This document shows, piece after piece, positions 16,258 to 23,402 of a DNA stretch of 49,631 nucleotides. The notes under the pieces were generated by a model, which saw only the letters and a program-made list of their open reading frames with translations, did no database searches and had not been told where the DNA came from. Where the stretch lies: positions 1 through 49,631 of the forward strand of contig JAHYJV010000007.1 in the NCBI GenBank assembly GCA_019428855.1. Reading direction: 5' to 3'. The DNA is from Patescibacteria group bacterium. Its GTDB lineage: Bacteria > Patescibacteriota > Minisyncoccia > JAHIHE01 > JAGLIN01. The stretch's first letter is position 1; each line of letters opens with the position of its first letter. The translations under genes were made by a program, and so were the position numbers.

Positions 16258-16497
16258 TTACACCAGAAAACCTCTATAATAGCTCCCCTCTATTCTTTTC
16301 CCTAATTCAACACCAAATTTTGACAAATCTATTGTAAAAGCAACTCCTCCTTCTTCTTTGACAAGGGTAACTGTATTTTCCCCAATAAACTTCATGCAGG
16401 AACCTGGATACTTAATTAAAAAACAATTGCAAACGCTCTTCAACTCGAATCCAAAAGATATAAGACCAACTATATCAACTTTATTTATCTTACTCAT
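16258..16497 (-). CDS. Orphan 79-aa protein controlled by a SAM riboswitch
   Basis: I do not recognise this protein. The ATG at 16497 (MSKINKVDIVGLISFGFELK) is preceded by GGTGATC, a plausible ribosome-binding site; upstream GTG and TTG codons are less likely starts. The sequence is mostly short hydrophobic beta-strand-like segments (KSVCNCFLIKYPGSCMKFI, VAFTIDLSKFGVELG) with three cysteines near the middle and no membrane helix or signal. It is the first gene after the SAM-I aptamer and its terminator, so its expression should rise when SAM is low. It could be a genuine small SAM-responsive protein or a remnant left when a met gene was lost. Confidence 0.55.
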   Translation of the reverse strand: MSKINKVDIVGLISFGFELKSVCNCFLIKYPGSCMKFIGENTVTLVKEEGGVAFTIDLSKFGVELGKRIEGSYYRGFLV

Positions 16498-16642
16498 TTT
16501 GATCACCAATTATTTCCTATTTAATTTATTTTATTCTTTATTTTTATTTGTATTTTATTTTTATAATTAATAATAGACTAGCTGATTGCCATTTTAAAAT
16601 TTATATGATAATTTAAAAATTATTAAACAAGTTTAAAACATC

Positions 16643-16674
16643 AAAAAACTCTCATCCAAGAAAGAAAAGAGTTT
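16643..16674 (-). terminator. SAM-riboswitch-controlled terminator
   Basis: On the minus strand AACTCT pairs with AGAGTT and is followed by six T. Its 5' strand contains CTTTTC, complementary to GAAAAG at the 3' edge of the aptamer, which provides the competing antiterminator expected for an ON-when-low-SAM switch. Confidence 0.7.
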
Positions 16675-16691
16675 CGTCATTATAATAGACT

Positions 16692-16805
16692 TTTTATCTT
16701 TTCCACTTGGGTCAGCTAGTTTAGCACCTTCCTTTGATTTTTACATCGCAGGAGGTTGCCGACGGACTTAACGAGCTAGCACTCTATCCGTTCTCTTGAT
16801 AAAAT
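16692..16805 (-). promoter_or_regulatory. SAM-I (S-box) riboswitch aptamer
   Basis: The minus-strand sequence has the SAM-I hallmarks in order: TTATCAAGAGA at the 5' P1/P2 junction, TCGGCAACC before P3, and AAGGTGCTAAACTAGC at J3/4-P4. The 3' P1 strand is GATAAAA, pairing with TTTTATC. CTAGC in J3/4 can pair with GCTAG in the P2 loop, the conserved pseudoknot. The P2 kink-turn region is diverged from the usual AGGGA. A terminator follows at once and an orphan 79-aa gene lies 195 bases downstream. Confidence 0.9.
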
Positions 16806-16825
16806 TATATTCAATTGTTAAATGA

Positions 16826-16854
16826 AACTTATCAAACAATTATAATTATGTCAA
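16826..16854 (-). promoter_or_regulatory. Promoter of the SAM-riboswitch transcript
   Basis: TTGACA (16849-16854) and TAAGTT (16826-16831) on the minus strand are 17 bases apart, about 20 bases upstream of the aptamer. The rest of the gap 16855-17060 holds nothing I recognise. Confidence 0.6.
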
Positions 16855-17062
16855 ATCTAAAAATATGCAAACTAAACAAGACACATAAATAACTTATATT
16901 TAGCGAATGTTTTAATAAACATTTTTGCAATATGCAAGTTTTATTTAATGTTAAATAACTACAGATCTATCTATACAAGTGGAGTAAAAATATAAAAATT
17001 AAAAGGTTTATTAGTGCCTTAAAGTCCTCCCAAATTGCCCGCCCGTCTTGCTTTTACAATTA

Positions 17063-17092
17063 TAAAAAAGACTGCCTTGAGCAGTTTTTTTA
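17063..17092. terminator. Bidirectional terminator after the thermonuclease gene
   Basis: ACTGC/GCAGT arms with loop CTTGA and flanking A- and T-runs. The thermonuclease gene ends 37 bases away on the minus strand. Confidence 0.7.
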
Positions 17093-17128
17093 TTCAAGAA
17101 AGGCATTAAATATTAGAAAATATAAAAA

Positions 17129-17695
17129 TCACTCTTTGCACACACCATCTGCCCATAATCCTCTCTTGTTTTTTCTGGCACTATCCTCGGCTTGTTGAAA
17201 TTCTTCTTGATATTTATAGATTTTATTTTCATAAGAATATTCATAAGCATAACCTTCTTGAATTATTATTTTTCCAAAATTAGTGCCATCTTCAAAAAAT
17301 ACATAACGCAACGACCGTCCATATTTATCCTTGTCATCAACCAAGCTATCTTTTTCCAGTCTAATAAATTTTCCGCTTAACATCTCTTTTGCCTTGTTTG
17401 AAGCTTCCATACCAAAGCATTCCACTGGCCTACGAGGATCCACTATTTCTGGCGTATTAATGCCAATCAACCGTATAGTTTCATCTTCACCACTTACTCG
17501 AACAATTATAGTATCACCATCAATCACTTTCACAATTTTAAAAAAATCATTCTGCGATGGATTAAAATCCAAATTATCAGGTTCTCTATTATCAACGAAT
17601 AAGAAAGAACTGAAAAGATATATAAAAACTACTATAAAAAAACTAACAATAAAAACAATACTATAGTTTTTATTCCCTCGAAAATTTTTATTCAT
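17129..17695 (-). CDS. Membrane-anchored thermonuclease (SNase family)
   Basis: A 188-aa protein with an N-terminal membrane anchor (about residues 11-32) and a staphylococcal-nuclease fold. KVIDGDTIIVRV carries the first metal-binding aspartate, TIRLIGINTPEIVDP the catalytic Arg and Asp region, and DKYGRSLRYVFFEDG the later block. The C-terminal helices QAEDSARKNKRGLWADGVC are typical. It probably degrades DNA or RNA outside the cell membrane, which fits a nucleotide-scavenging lifestyle. The signal could also be a cleaved leader. Confidence 0.92.
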   Translation of the reverse strand: MNKNFRGNKNYSIVFIVSFFIVVFIYLFSSFLFVDNREPDNLDFNPSQNDFFKIVKVIDGDTIIVRVSGEDETIRLIGINTPEIVDPRRPVECFGMEASNKAKEMLSGKFIRLEKDSLVDDKDKYGRSLRYVFFEDGTNFGKIIIQEGYAYEYSYENKIYKYQEEFQQAEDSARKNKRGLWADGVCKE

Positions 17696-17708
17696 AAAAT
17701 ATTATTAA

Positions 17709-17804
17709 TGATTGTAATAACCCTCTTTATCTTCTTCAACTTCCACCAAATCCCCATCTTTAAGGACTCTTGTTGCAAGTTTTAGCACCGACAATGTGTA
17801 CATA
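17709..17804 (-). CDS. Possible 31-aa ORF or gene scrap
   Basis: A reading frame from the ATG at 17804 encodes LATRVLKDGDLVEVEEDKEG near its middle. This resembles the very end of the swivelling phosphohistidine domain of PEP-utilising enzymes (VLKDGDLVEVD). Nothing of the rest of such an enzyme is present, because the PIF1-like gene ends just upstream. It is most likely a remnant rather than a functional peptide. Confidence 0.3.
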
Positions 17805-17806
17805 AT

Positions 17807-19372
17807 CTATTTTAAAACTTTTTCCATTTCTAAAATCCTTTCCACTTTGAAAGTCCTATCTATACCCCTTATCAGACAATACGCCTTCAGACCCAAAAAA
17901 GTTTTTCCGTTATATTCCATATCTCCGATATAATTCGGCTCAATTATTCTTTCCGATTTTTCGTCACTTGCTTTGAGGTATACAATCGATAATTTCTGAT
18001 TACTTTTAATTGCCTCTTTAATCATTTCAATTTTCTTTTCTAAGGGCATATTTTTTTCAGAAATCTGATATTGGTATTTTGTCACAAACTCAACCACCTT
18101 CCAATCAATGAAAATATGTCTTTTTTCAATCGGTTTTTTTAGTACCAATCCCTCCAAGGAAACACAACGAGAAAGAGCCACATACATCTGTCCAAAAGCG
18201 AATGTCCCCCTGCCAACATCAATAATCGCCTTATCAAAAGTTTTTCCCTGACTTTTATGAATTGTCAAAGACCAAGCTAATTTCAAGGGATATTGAATAA
18301 AAGAACCAGACTCTTCTGTTTCTAAGGCATTGGTCTTTTCATTATAAATATATTTAAAAATCGTCCAATTATAAGTTCCAACTTCCACCACCTTCCCACC
18401 TTCCAGTTCCACAAAAATAACATCATCTTCATATTTTCCCTCTCCTATCCCTACCACTTTCCCAATGCTCCCGTTAATCCATCGTCCTTTGGAGTCATTA
18501 TTCAAAAGCATCACTTGCGCCCCTTCTTTAATCGTCAAATTAATATCAGTCGGATAATGCTTTTCTTCAAATCGGCCTTTCATTTTTCCTTGAAAACTAT
18601 ATTCTTCGCCCTTAACCTTTTTCAGATGCTCTTCGTTAATCTTACGAGAAAGCTCATTAGTGGTTGTCAGATAAACATAGAAATCATCTTCTTTCGGCTC
18701 AAAGTCCAAATCAAGCCTTTTGTTAATTTCAGCCAAATCCTGATTTGTCACACTATTATTTCTAATATTATTCAATTTGCTGATAAATTTCTCGTCTTTT
18801 TGACGATATATTTTTTCAAGTTCAATAAATTCCATCTCAAAATTTTCAAAAACAAAACTAGAAAAGAAATAACCGCTCTTGTAGTGCTCTTTAAAAATCT
18901 TTTTTTCATCTCGCGAAATAATTGGTGGCAATTGATAAAGGTCACCGATAAAAATCATTTGCACTCCGCCGAAAGGAAGATTTTTTTTCTTTCCATTTAC
19001 TCGCAAGAACTTATCAACGCAATCAAGTAAATCGGCACGCACCATTGAAATCTCATCAATCACGATAGCATCGATTTTTTTATAAATTTTATTATACGAA
19101 GCCGAAACTTTTTTCACTTTTGACAAAGTCACATTTGGTTTGAATCCAAAAAAAGAATGGATTGTTTGTCCTTTGATATTTACTGCCGCCACGCCAGTTG
19201 GAGCCAAAACCACCACCTTCTTATCCGTATTTTTACGAAAATAATTAAGTAAAGTTGATTTTCCAGTCCCTGCTTTTCCTGTCACAAAAATATGATGATC
19301 CGTATTTTCCATCAAATCCAAGGCCTTCTTAAACTGCCCGTTTAATTCAATTTTCTTTGTCTTCTTTTTCAT
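17807..19372 (-). CDS. PIF1-like DNA helicase with C-terminal WYL-like domain
   Basis: A 521-aa superfamily 1B 5'-3' helicase. Walker A GKAGTGKST lies at about 32-40, the DEAD-like Walker B is DAIVIDEISM, and GDLYQLPPI is motif III. The C-terminal RecA fold ends in HKSQGKTFDKAIIDVG and GQMYVALSRCVSLEGL. The last about 70 residues (LSIVYLKASDEKSERIIEPNYIG, KTFLGLKAYCLIRGIDRTFKVERI) resemble a WYL domain, a ligand- or nucleic-acid-binding sensor. I start at the ATG at 19372, preferring it to the upstream TTG. It neighbours a Y-family polymerase and LexA, suggesting a repair cluster, but I see no LexA site at its own promoter. Confidence 0.92.
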   Translation of the reverse strand: MKKKTKKIELNGQFKKALDLMENTDHHIFVTGKAGTGKSTLLNYFRKNTDKKVVVLAPTGVAAVNIKGQTIHSFFGFKPNVTLSKVKKVSASYNKIYKKIDAIVIDEISMVRADLLDCVDKFLRVNGKKKNLPFGGVQMIFIGDLYQLPPIISRDEKKIFKEHYKSGYFFSSFVFENFEMEFIELEKIYRQKDEKFISKLNNIRNNSVTNQDLAEINKRLDLDFEPKEDDFYVYLTTTNELSRKINEEHLKKVKGEEYSFQGKMKGRFEEKHYPTDINLTIKEGAQVMLLNNDSKGRWINGSIGKVVGIGEGKYEDDVIFVELEGGKVVEVGTYNWTIFKYIYNEKTNALETEESGSFIQYPLKLAWSLTIHKSQGKTFDKAIIDVGRGTFAFGQMYVALSRCVSLEGLVLKKPIEKRHIFIDWKVVEFVTKYQYQISEKNMPLEKKIEMIKEAIKSNQKLSIVYLKASDEKSERIIEPNYIGDMEYNGKTFLGLKAYCLIRGIDRTFKVERILEMEKVLK

Positions 19373-19416
19373 TGTATATATTTTCAAAAAATTAAAGTAG
19401 CTTTAAATCTTCTTCT

Positions 19417-19445
19417 ATTATAATTGAGTTGTGAAAATCTAACAA
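19417..19445 (-). promoter_or_regulatory. Promoter of the PIF1-like gene
   Basis: TTGTTA (19440-19445) and a perfect TATAAT (19417-19422) on the minus strand have a 17-base spacer. Confidence 0.65.
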
Positions 19446-19582
19446 CAATAAATTAATTCAGATGCTTCAGACAACGATAAAACAATCAATTCCCTAAATG
19501 ACAAAAAATATTTTAATTGGCATCATGAGGAGCAAAAAATAAGGCTTGGATAAAATCAGTATTCTCTATTTAACCGTTCTTT

Positions 19583-20890
19583 CTATTTCACTTCTCCTAA
19601 CATTGGCAGATAAAGTCTTTTTCTGGCTGTTTCACCGTTAAATAAATTCAATTTTCTTTCAGATTGAGCTCCTCTTTTGTTTTGATGCTGAGCATTATTC
19701 ATGGCCAAAAAACTTGTCCCTAAGAACACAGAATGTTTTCCATACTTTTTGGCAATTTCATCAATCCCTTTAAAAATTTTGGAGAATTTTTCCTCTTGCT
19801 CAATTTTTCCGAAAAGATCAAGCTGTTTTATTTCGCCAGATTCTAAATCACTAAGGATTATACCAGTTGCTCTGAATGATTTCCGCTCCTCAAACATTTT
19901 TTCAAAATGACTTCTGATTATGTTTAATATGCAATTTGGAGAAACAGTCGCATCGCTCAACTTAATTTCTGCCCCACAATATTGAAAATCTTGTGTCTTT
20001 AAAAAGAAAAAGATTTTTTTTGTGAAAAGTTTATGTCTTCGAAGTTTGATACAAGCATTTTCAACATTTTTCGAAAGCTGAGAAAAAACAAATTCCCTCT
20101 CAACCGAGGCAGGAGTAAAAGTCTTTGTCTTGCTAATTGATTTATAATTATTTTTCTTGCCAACCTCTATTTCATAAACAGCTTTGCCTCTCAATTCTTG
20201 CCAAATCTCATAATGGGGTTTTGTTAATTTATTCCTAATCCATTCCTCATCCTTTTGTACAAATTGCAAGGCCGTTCTAATGCCAAATTTATGTAAGAAT
20301 GAACTTGTCTGAGGACCAATACCCCAAACCTCATCAACAGCCGTTTTAGCAAGATATAAATGAAAATCTCGTCCTTTGATAATTGTTAGCCCCGATGGCT
20401 TTTGATATTTTGAACCGATTTTTGCCAGAACTTTCGTGGGAGCCAGACCAATAGAAAAAGTTATGCCAAGCTCCGAATCCAACTCTTTTTTTATTTTTAT
20501 AGCCATCTCTTCGTATGACATTCGAAGTGGTCTACGAAGTCCCGTCAAATCAGCAAAACATTCATCAATACTATATTCTTCCACCTCGGGAGTATACCTG
20601 CGAACAATATTATACATCCTTAAAGAAAACAAACTATAGGTTTCATAATCAGAAGGAAGAAAAATTACATCTGGACAAATTTTTTTCACTTCACCCATCC
20701 TCATCGCTCGTTTCACGCCCCTTGCTTTTGCTTCATACGACAGAGCAGAAACAATCCCTCTTTCAGAACCAGTGACAACTGGTTTCCCCTTTAATTTCGG
20801 ATTTTTGGCAACTTCGCAAGAAACAAAAAAACTATCACCGTCTATATGTAATATCGCCTTGGGAAAATCAAGCAAACTAATCGGTTGCAT
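19583..20890 (-). CDS. dinB: Y-family DNA polymerase (DinB/UmuC-like)
   Basis: A 435-aa translesion polymerase that copies past damaged bases. The palm has ILHIDGDSFFVSCE (first metal aspartate) and YSIDECFADLTG (catalytic Asp-Glu). The fingers contain SYEAKARGVKRAMRMGEV. The helix-hairpin-helix region is DEVWGIGPQTSSFLHKFGIRTA, and the little-finger domain is about 235-350. QLDLFGK near residue 385 is a classic sliding-clamp-binding motif. The roughly 45-residue tail after it is unusual. The segment FSIGLAPTKVLAKIGSKYQKPSGL is characteristic of the family. A half-conserved LexA-type site lies at its promoter. Confidence 0.93.
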   Translation of the reverse strand: MQPISLLDFPKAILHIDGDSFFVSCEVAKNPKLKGKPVVTGSERGIVSALSYEAKARGVKRAMRMGEVKKICPDVIFLPSDYETYSLFSLRMYNIVRRYTPEVEEYSIDECFADLTGLRRPLRMSYEEMAIKIKKELDSELGITFSIGLAPTKVLAKIGSKYQKPSGLTIIKGRDFHLYLAKTAVDEVWGIGPQTSSFLHKFGIRTALQFVQKDEEWIRNKLTKPHYEIWQELRGKAVYEIEVGKKNNYKSISKTKTFTPASVEREFVFSQLSKNVENACIKLRRHKLFTKKIFFFLKTQDFQYCGAEIKLSDATVSPNCILNIIRSHFEKMFEERKSFRATGIILSDLESGEIKQLDLFGKIEQEEKFSKIFKGIDEIAKKYGKHSVFLGTSFLAMNNAQHQNKRGAQSERKLNLFNGETARKRLYLPMLGEVK

Positions 20891-20946
20891 TGTTTTTAAT
20901 TTAAAATATTAATCTGTCATTCTGAACTTGATTCAGAATCTTTCAA

Positions 20947-20987
20947 ATATTACACCTTTAGTTAATTAATTTGCAACAATTGTTCAC
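20947..20987 (-). promoter_or_regulatory. dinB promoter with candidate LexA half-site
   Basis: On the minus strand TTGCAA (20971-20976) and TAATAT (20947-20952) are 18 bases apart. Overlapping the -35 is GTGAACAATTGTTGC (20973-20987). Its left arm is identical to the lexA operator GTGAAC, while its right arm keeps only GTT. Confidence 0.5.
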
Positions 20988-20990
20988 CTG

Positions 20991-21252
20991 CGATGCAAAC
21001 ACAATTGCTCTTTCTCTCTTATCTAATTATTGTCTTTTCGATTTGTGTAAACATGCAATGATTTATAGAATTAATTTCTTGTTATACGCCACAAGCGGAC
21101 GGGGTATCTCCACTAGAATAACTTAAATTGATAATCACAAAAAAAAGATTACGCCCCCAAGGGACGGGAAATTATACCTTAAAGGGATTAAACTAATCCC
21201 CTCCCTAAAAAGGGAAGAGGTCGGAGTGATTGTATTTTAAATTTAAGCTAAC
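20991..21252. other. Gap between lexA and the dinB promoter
   Basis: No gene is seen. The stretch 21140-21235 contains palindromic, slightly GC-richer sequence (AAAGGGATTA.../TAATCCC and CCCTCCCTAAAAAGGGA) typical of dispersed intergenic repeats. A TGTCATTCTGAACTTGATTC repeat lies at 20911-20935 in the dinB leader. Confidence 0.4.
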
Positions 21253-21819
21253 TCAATATTTCCTCACAACGGCTTTTACCACAGCGGTTATTTTCAACTC
21301 TTCTTTAGGATAAATTGGCTGATATTTTTTATTAGCTGGCTCAAGAAATATTTTTCCACCAATTTTTCTGAAATATTTGATTGTCCACTCACCATCAACC
21401 TCGGCAATGACAATATCCCCATTTTTGGCAGTATTGTTTCTTTCCACGATTACCATATCCCCCTGAACGATACCAGCATCTTTCATAGAGTCGCCACTCA
21501 CTTTCAAAATAAATGTCGCCTCCTTATTGCCAATTAGATATTCGTCCAGCGTTATCGTATCAGAAAGTTCCTCCTCAGCTGCGCTAGGAAACCCCGCTTC
21601 AACCGAACCGAGAACTTTAAACTGACTCAACATCTTTTGAGGAATCAATCTCCCCTTTTTGTCTTTGGAAAGAAATCCGTCTTTTTCTAGTTTTTTGACA
21701 AGTTTAAAAACCGAATTTTTAGACTTAAAACCCAATAGCTTCATTATCTCACTATAAGAAGGCATCCTTTTCTTTGTCTTATAAAATTGATTGATTTTTT
21801 CTTTATATTCTGTCGTCAT
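21253..21819 (-). CDS. lexA: LexA-type SOS repressor
   Basis: A 188-aa repressor. Residues 1-60 form a winged helix-turn-helix (MPSYSEIMKLLGFKSKNSVFKLVKKLEKDGFL). The self-cleavage site is Ala75-Gly76 in GSVEAGFPS. The peptidase S24 catalytic pair is Ser111 (VSGDSMKDAGI) and Lys148 (EWTIKYFRKI). It should repress DNA-damage genes until RecA filaments trigger cleavage. A longer frame begins at 21912, but its first 31 codons run through the promoter and operator at 21826-21854, so I choose the ATG at 21819. That start coincides with the predicted transcription start. Confidence 0.93.
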   Translation of the reverse strand: MTTEYKEKINQFYKTKKRMPSYSEIMKLLGFKSKNSVFKLVKKLEKDGFLSKDKKGRLIPQKMLSQFKVLGSVEAGFPSAAEEELSDTITLDEYLIGNKEATFILKVSGDSMKDAGIVQGDMVIVERNNTAKNGDIVIAEVDGEWTIKYFRKIGGKIFLEPANKKYQPIYPKEELKITAVVKAVVRKY

Positions 21820-21825
21820 AGATAC

Positions 21826-21854
21826 AGTATAAGTGAACAATCGTTCACTGTCAA
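21826..21854 (-). promoter_or_regulatory. lexA promoter with embedded palindromic operator
   Basis: Consensus TTGACA (21849-21854) and TATACT (21826-21831) are 17 bases apart on the minus strand. The spacer is the palindrome AGTGAAC-N4-GTTCACT (21832-21849), a plausible LexA box for autoregulation. Transcription would begin about seven bases after the -10, at the A of the lexA ATG, predicting a leaderless mRNA. Confidence 0.85.
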
Positions 21855-22004
21855 GAAATAAAGCTAAAATAAAACAGTAGGTCTGTCCACCCACTGTCTT
21901 TGTCTCTTTCATAAAATAATATTGCTGGCTTTATTTCCTAATCTTCTTTTTTCAACTACCTAAAATAAGAATAATAAAAATAAATACATAATATCAATTA
22001 AAAA

Positions 22005-22850
22005 TTAATTTCTCGTCAAAACAAAAACATCTAAATTAATCTCCTCTTCTGTGTTTTTTACCTTAATAATATCTTGCCATTCGCTAATAAAAACATCAAA
22101 ACCAAAAGCTTTTGCTAGCTTTTTGATTTTCTCAGCGGAATGATAATATTCTGTCGCTTCTGCACCTTCAAGATATCCAGAATATTTTTCTCCCGACACT
22201 TTGTAAAACTTAATCACAAAGCTATCACCATCTTTTAGTTCTCTTTTTTTATTATCAGGAAATTGCTGGCCATTATATAAATATCGAGCATTGGTTGAAT
22301 AACTTCTCAACTCAGAATTTAAACTTCCAATTGTAGAAATGAATTTCCCACCTGATTTCATTTTCACTGACAATAATTCAAATAAAGATTCAATATCTTT
22401 CATATAGTTAAAAGTGTATTTCATAATTTCCAAATCAAGTTACCCATCTTTCAGACCACCCAAATATTCACATATTTCACTTGTCACAAAATCAATAACT
22501 TCTCTTCTGCCTTGATACTCGTTATTATCAAGATATTTTTAGCTAAGTCCAACATAAAAGGAGAGATATCAACTCAATCAAGATAACCCTTCGGTTCTTG
22601 CATAATTTTTCTAAAAAAATTATGATACCGATCGGGATGAACTCCTCCACCCAATTCAGTGACATAGATTTGATTTTCAAAATTCGCCATTCTTAAATTA
22701 AAATTCAATCAACAATTTCAGCCACCTGAAAATTTCTTTCATTCTGTTCCAGCTTAGCAAATTTTTCCGCAACCTCTTTTGAAAAATACATTTTTAATCC
22801 AGAATTTTTTTTCGAAGCTATTTTGACTAATTTCTTTTTTATTCATAAAT
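22005..22850 (-). pseudogene. Decayed class I SAM-dependent methyltransferase
   Basis: Three overlapping frames reconstruct one protein. The N-terminal part is MYFSKEVAEKFAKLEQNERN; then comes IYVTELGGGVHPDRYHNFF (SAM motif I), VDISPFMLDLAK (post-I acidic) and NNEYQGRREVIDFVTSEICEYL. The C-terminal half is open at 22005-22433 (KYTFNYMKDIESLFELLSVKMKSGGKFISTIG, FVIKFYKVSGEKYSGYLEG). An in-frame TGA (KGYLD-stop-VDISP), further stops and frameshifts break it. The C-terminal layout resembles mRNA cap guanine-N7 methyltransferase-like folds, a loose structural likeness only. The open C-terminal half lacks the SAM-binding site and cannot be active alone. Confidence 0.72.
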
Positions 22851-22875
22851 ATTTAAATAATTATTCAATAAGAAC

Positions 22876-22985
22876 TGACAACAACAAATCCTTAAGAATA
22901 ATGTCTAAATCATATTTTAAATAATCATTACCCGACAACCTCAAGACCTTGAGATTCTTCAAATTGGCCAGTTCATATTTTTAAT
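22876..22985 (-). pseudogene. Leucine-rich-repeat scrap
   Basis: A short open stretch encodes ELANLKNLKVLRLSGNDYLK, one textbook LxxLxxLxxLxLSGN leucine-rich repeat, followed by LDIILKDLLLSVLIE and a stop. There is no start codon and an in-frame stop lies just upstream. It lies between the broken methyltransferase and the GIY-YIG gene. Confidence 0.55.
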
Positions 22986-22993
22986 GTTAATTA

Positions 22994-23293
22994 TTATTTA
23001 CACAACTTCTTTTTATCACTTTTTATCGACTTCCTAAAACGATTTCTTGTAGTGTTTTCTGCTATAATTAATTTTTCCTCCCTTGACAATGCCTTGATTC
23101 GAAATTCTTCCTTGGTTGCGGTGGAGCGGTCACAAAATTTTTTAGAGTACACCAATCGAACTGGCCTGCGATATTTGGTATATTTTGCACCCAAATTCGA
23201 ACTATTGTGTTCATCGACCCTCTTTTTTAAATCAACAGCAATGCCAGTATACAAAGTCCCGTCAGCACATTTTAGGATATAGACATAATACAT
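22994..23293 (-). CDS. GIY-YIG nuclease superfamily protein
   Basis: A 99-aa UvrC N-terminal-like domain. It has MYYVYILKCADGTLYTGIAV (the GIY-YIG strands, here YVY and YTG), DLKKRVDEHN with the catalytic Arg, RPVRLVY, and the KEEFRIKALSREEKL block with the metal-binding Glu. Small stand-alone proteins of this type (YhbQ/COG2827) are common and their substrates are mostly unknown. The lysine-rich tail KSIKSDKKKLCK may add DNA affinity. It is a single gene beside decayed genes. Confidence 0.9.
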   Translation of the reverse strand: MYYVYILKCADGTLYTGIAVDLKKRVDEHNSSNLGAKYTKYRRPVRLVYSKKFCDRSTATKEEFRIKALSREEKLIIAENTTRNRFRKSIKSDKKKLCK

Positions 23294-23402
23294 ATTTTTT
23301 TATATTTTAATTTTTACTAAAAATAGTTTCTTATTATCCTTTCCCCTTCTCCAGAGGACACGATGCGTAAATTAGAGAATACTAAGTTCAAGAAAATAAA
23401 AA

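Noticed and set aside
22005-22433. A live 142-aa methyltransferase
   Set aside because: The open frame covers only the C-terminal half; the SAM-binding motifs lie upstream in disrupted frames.
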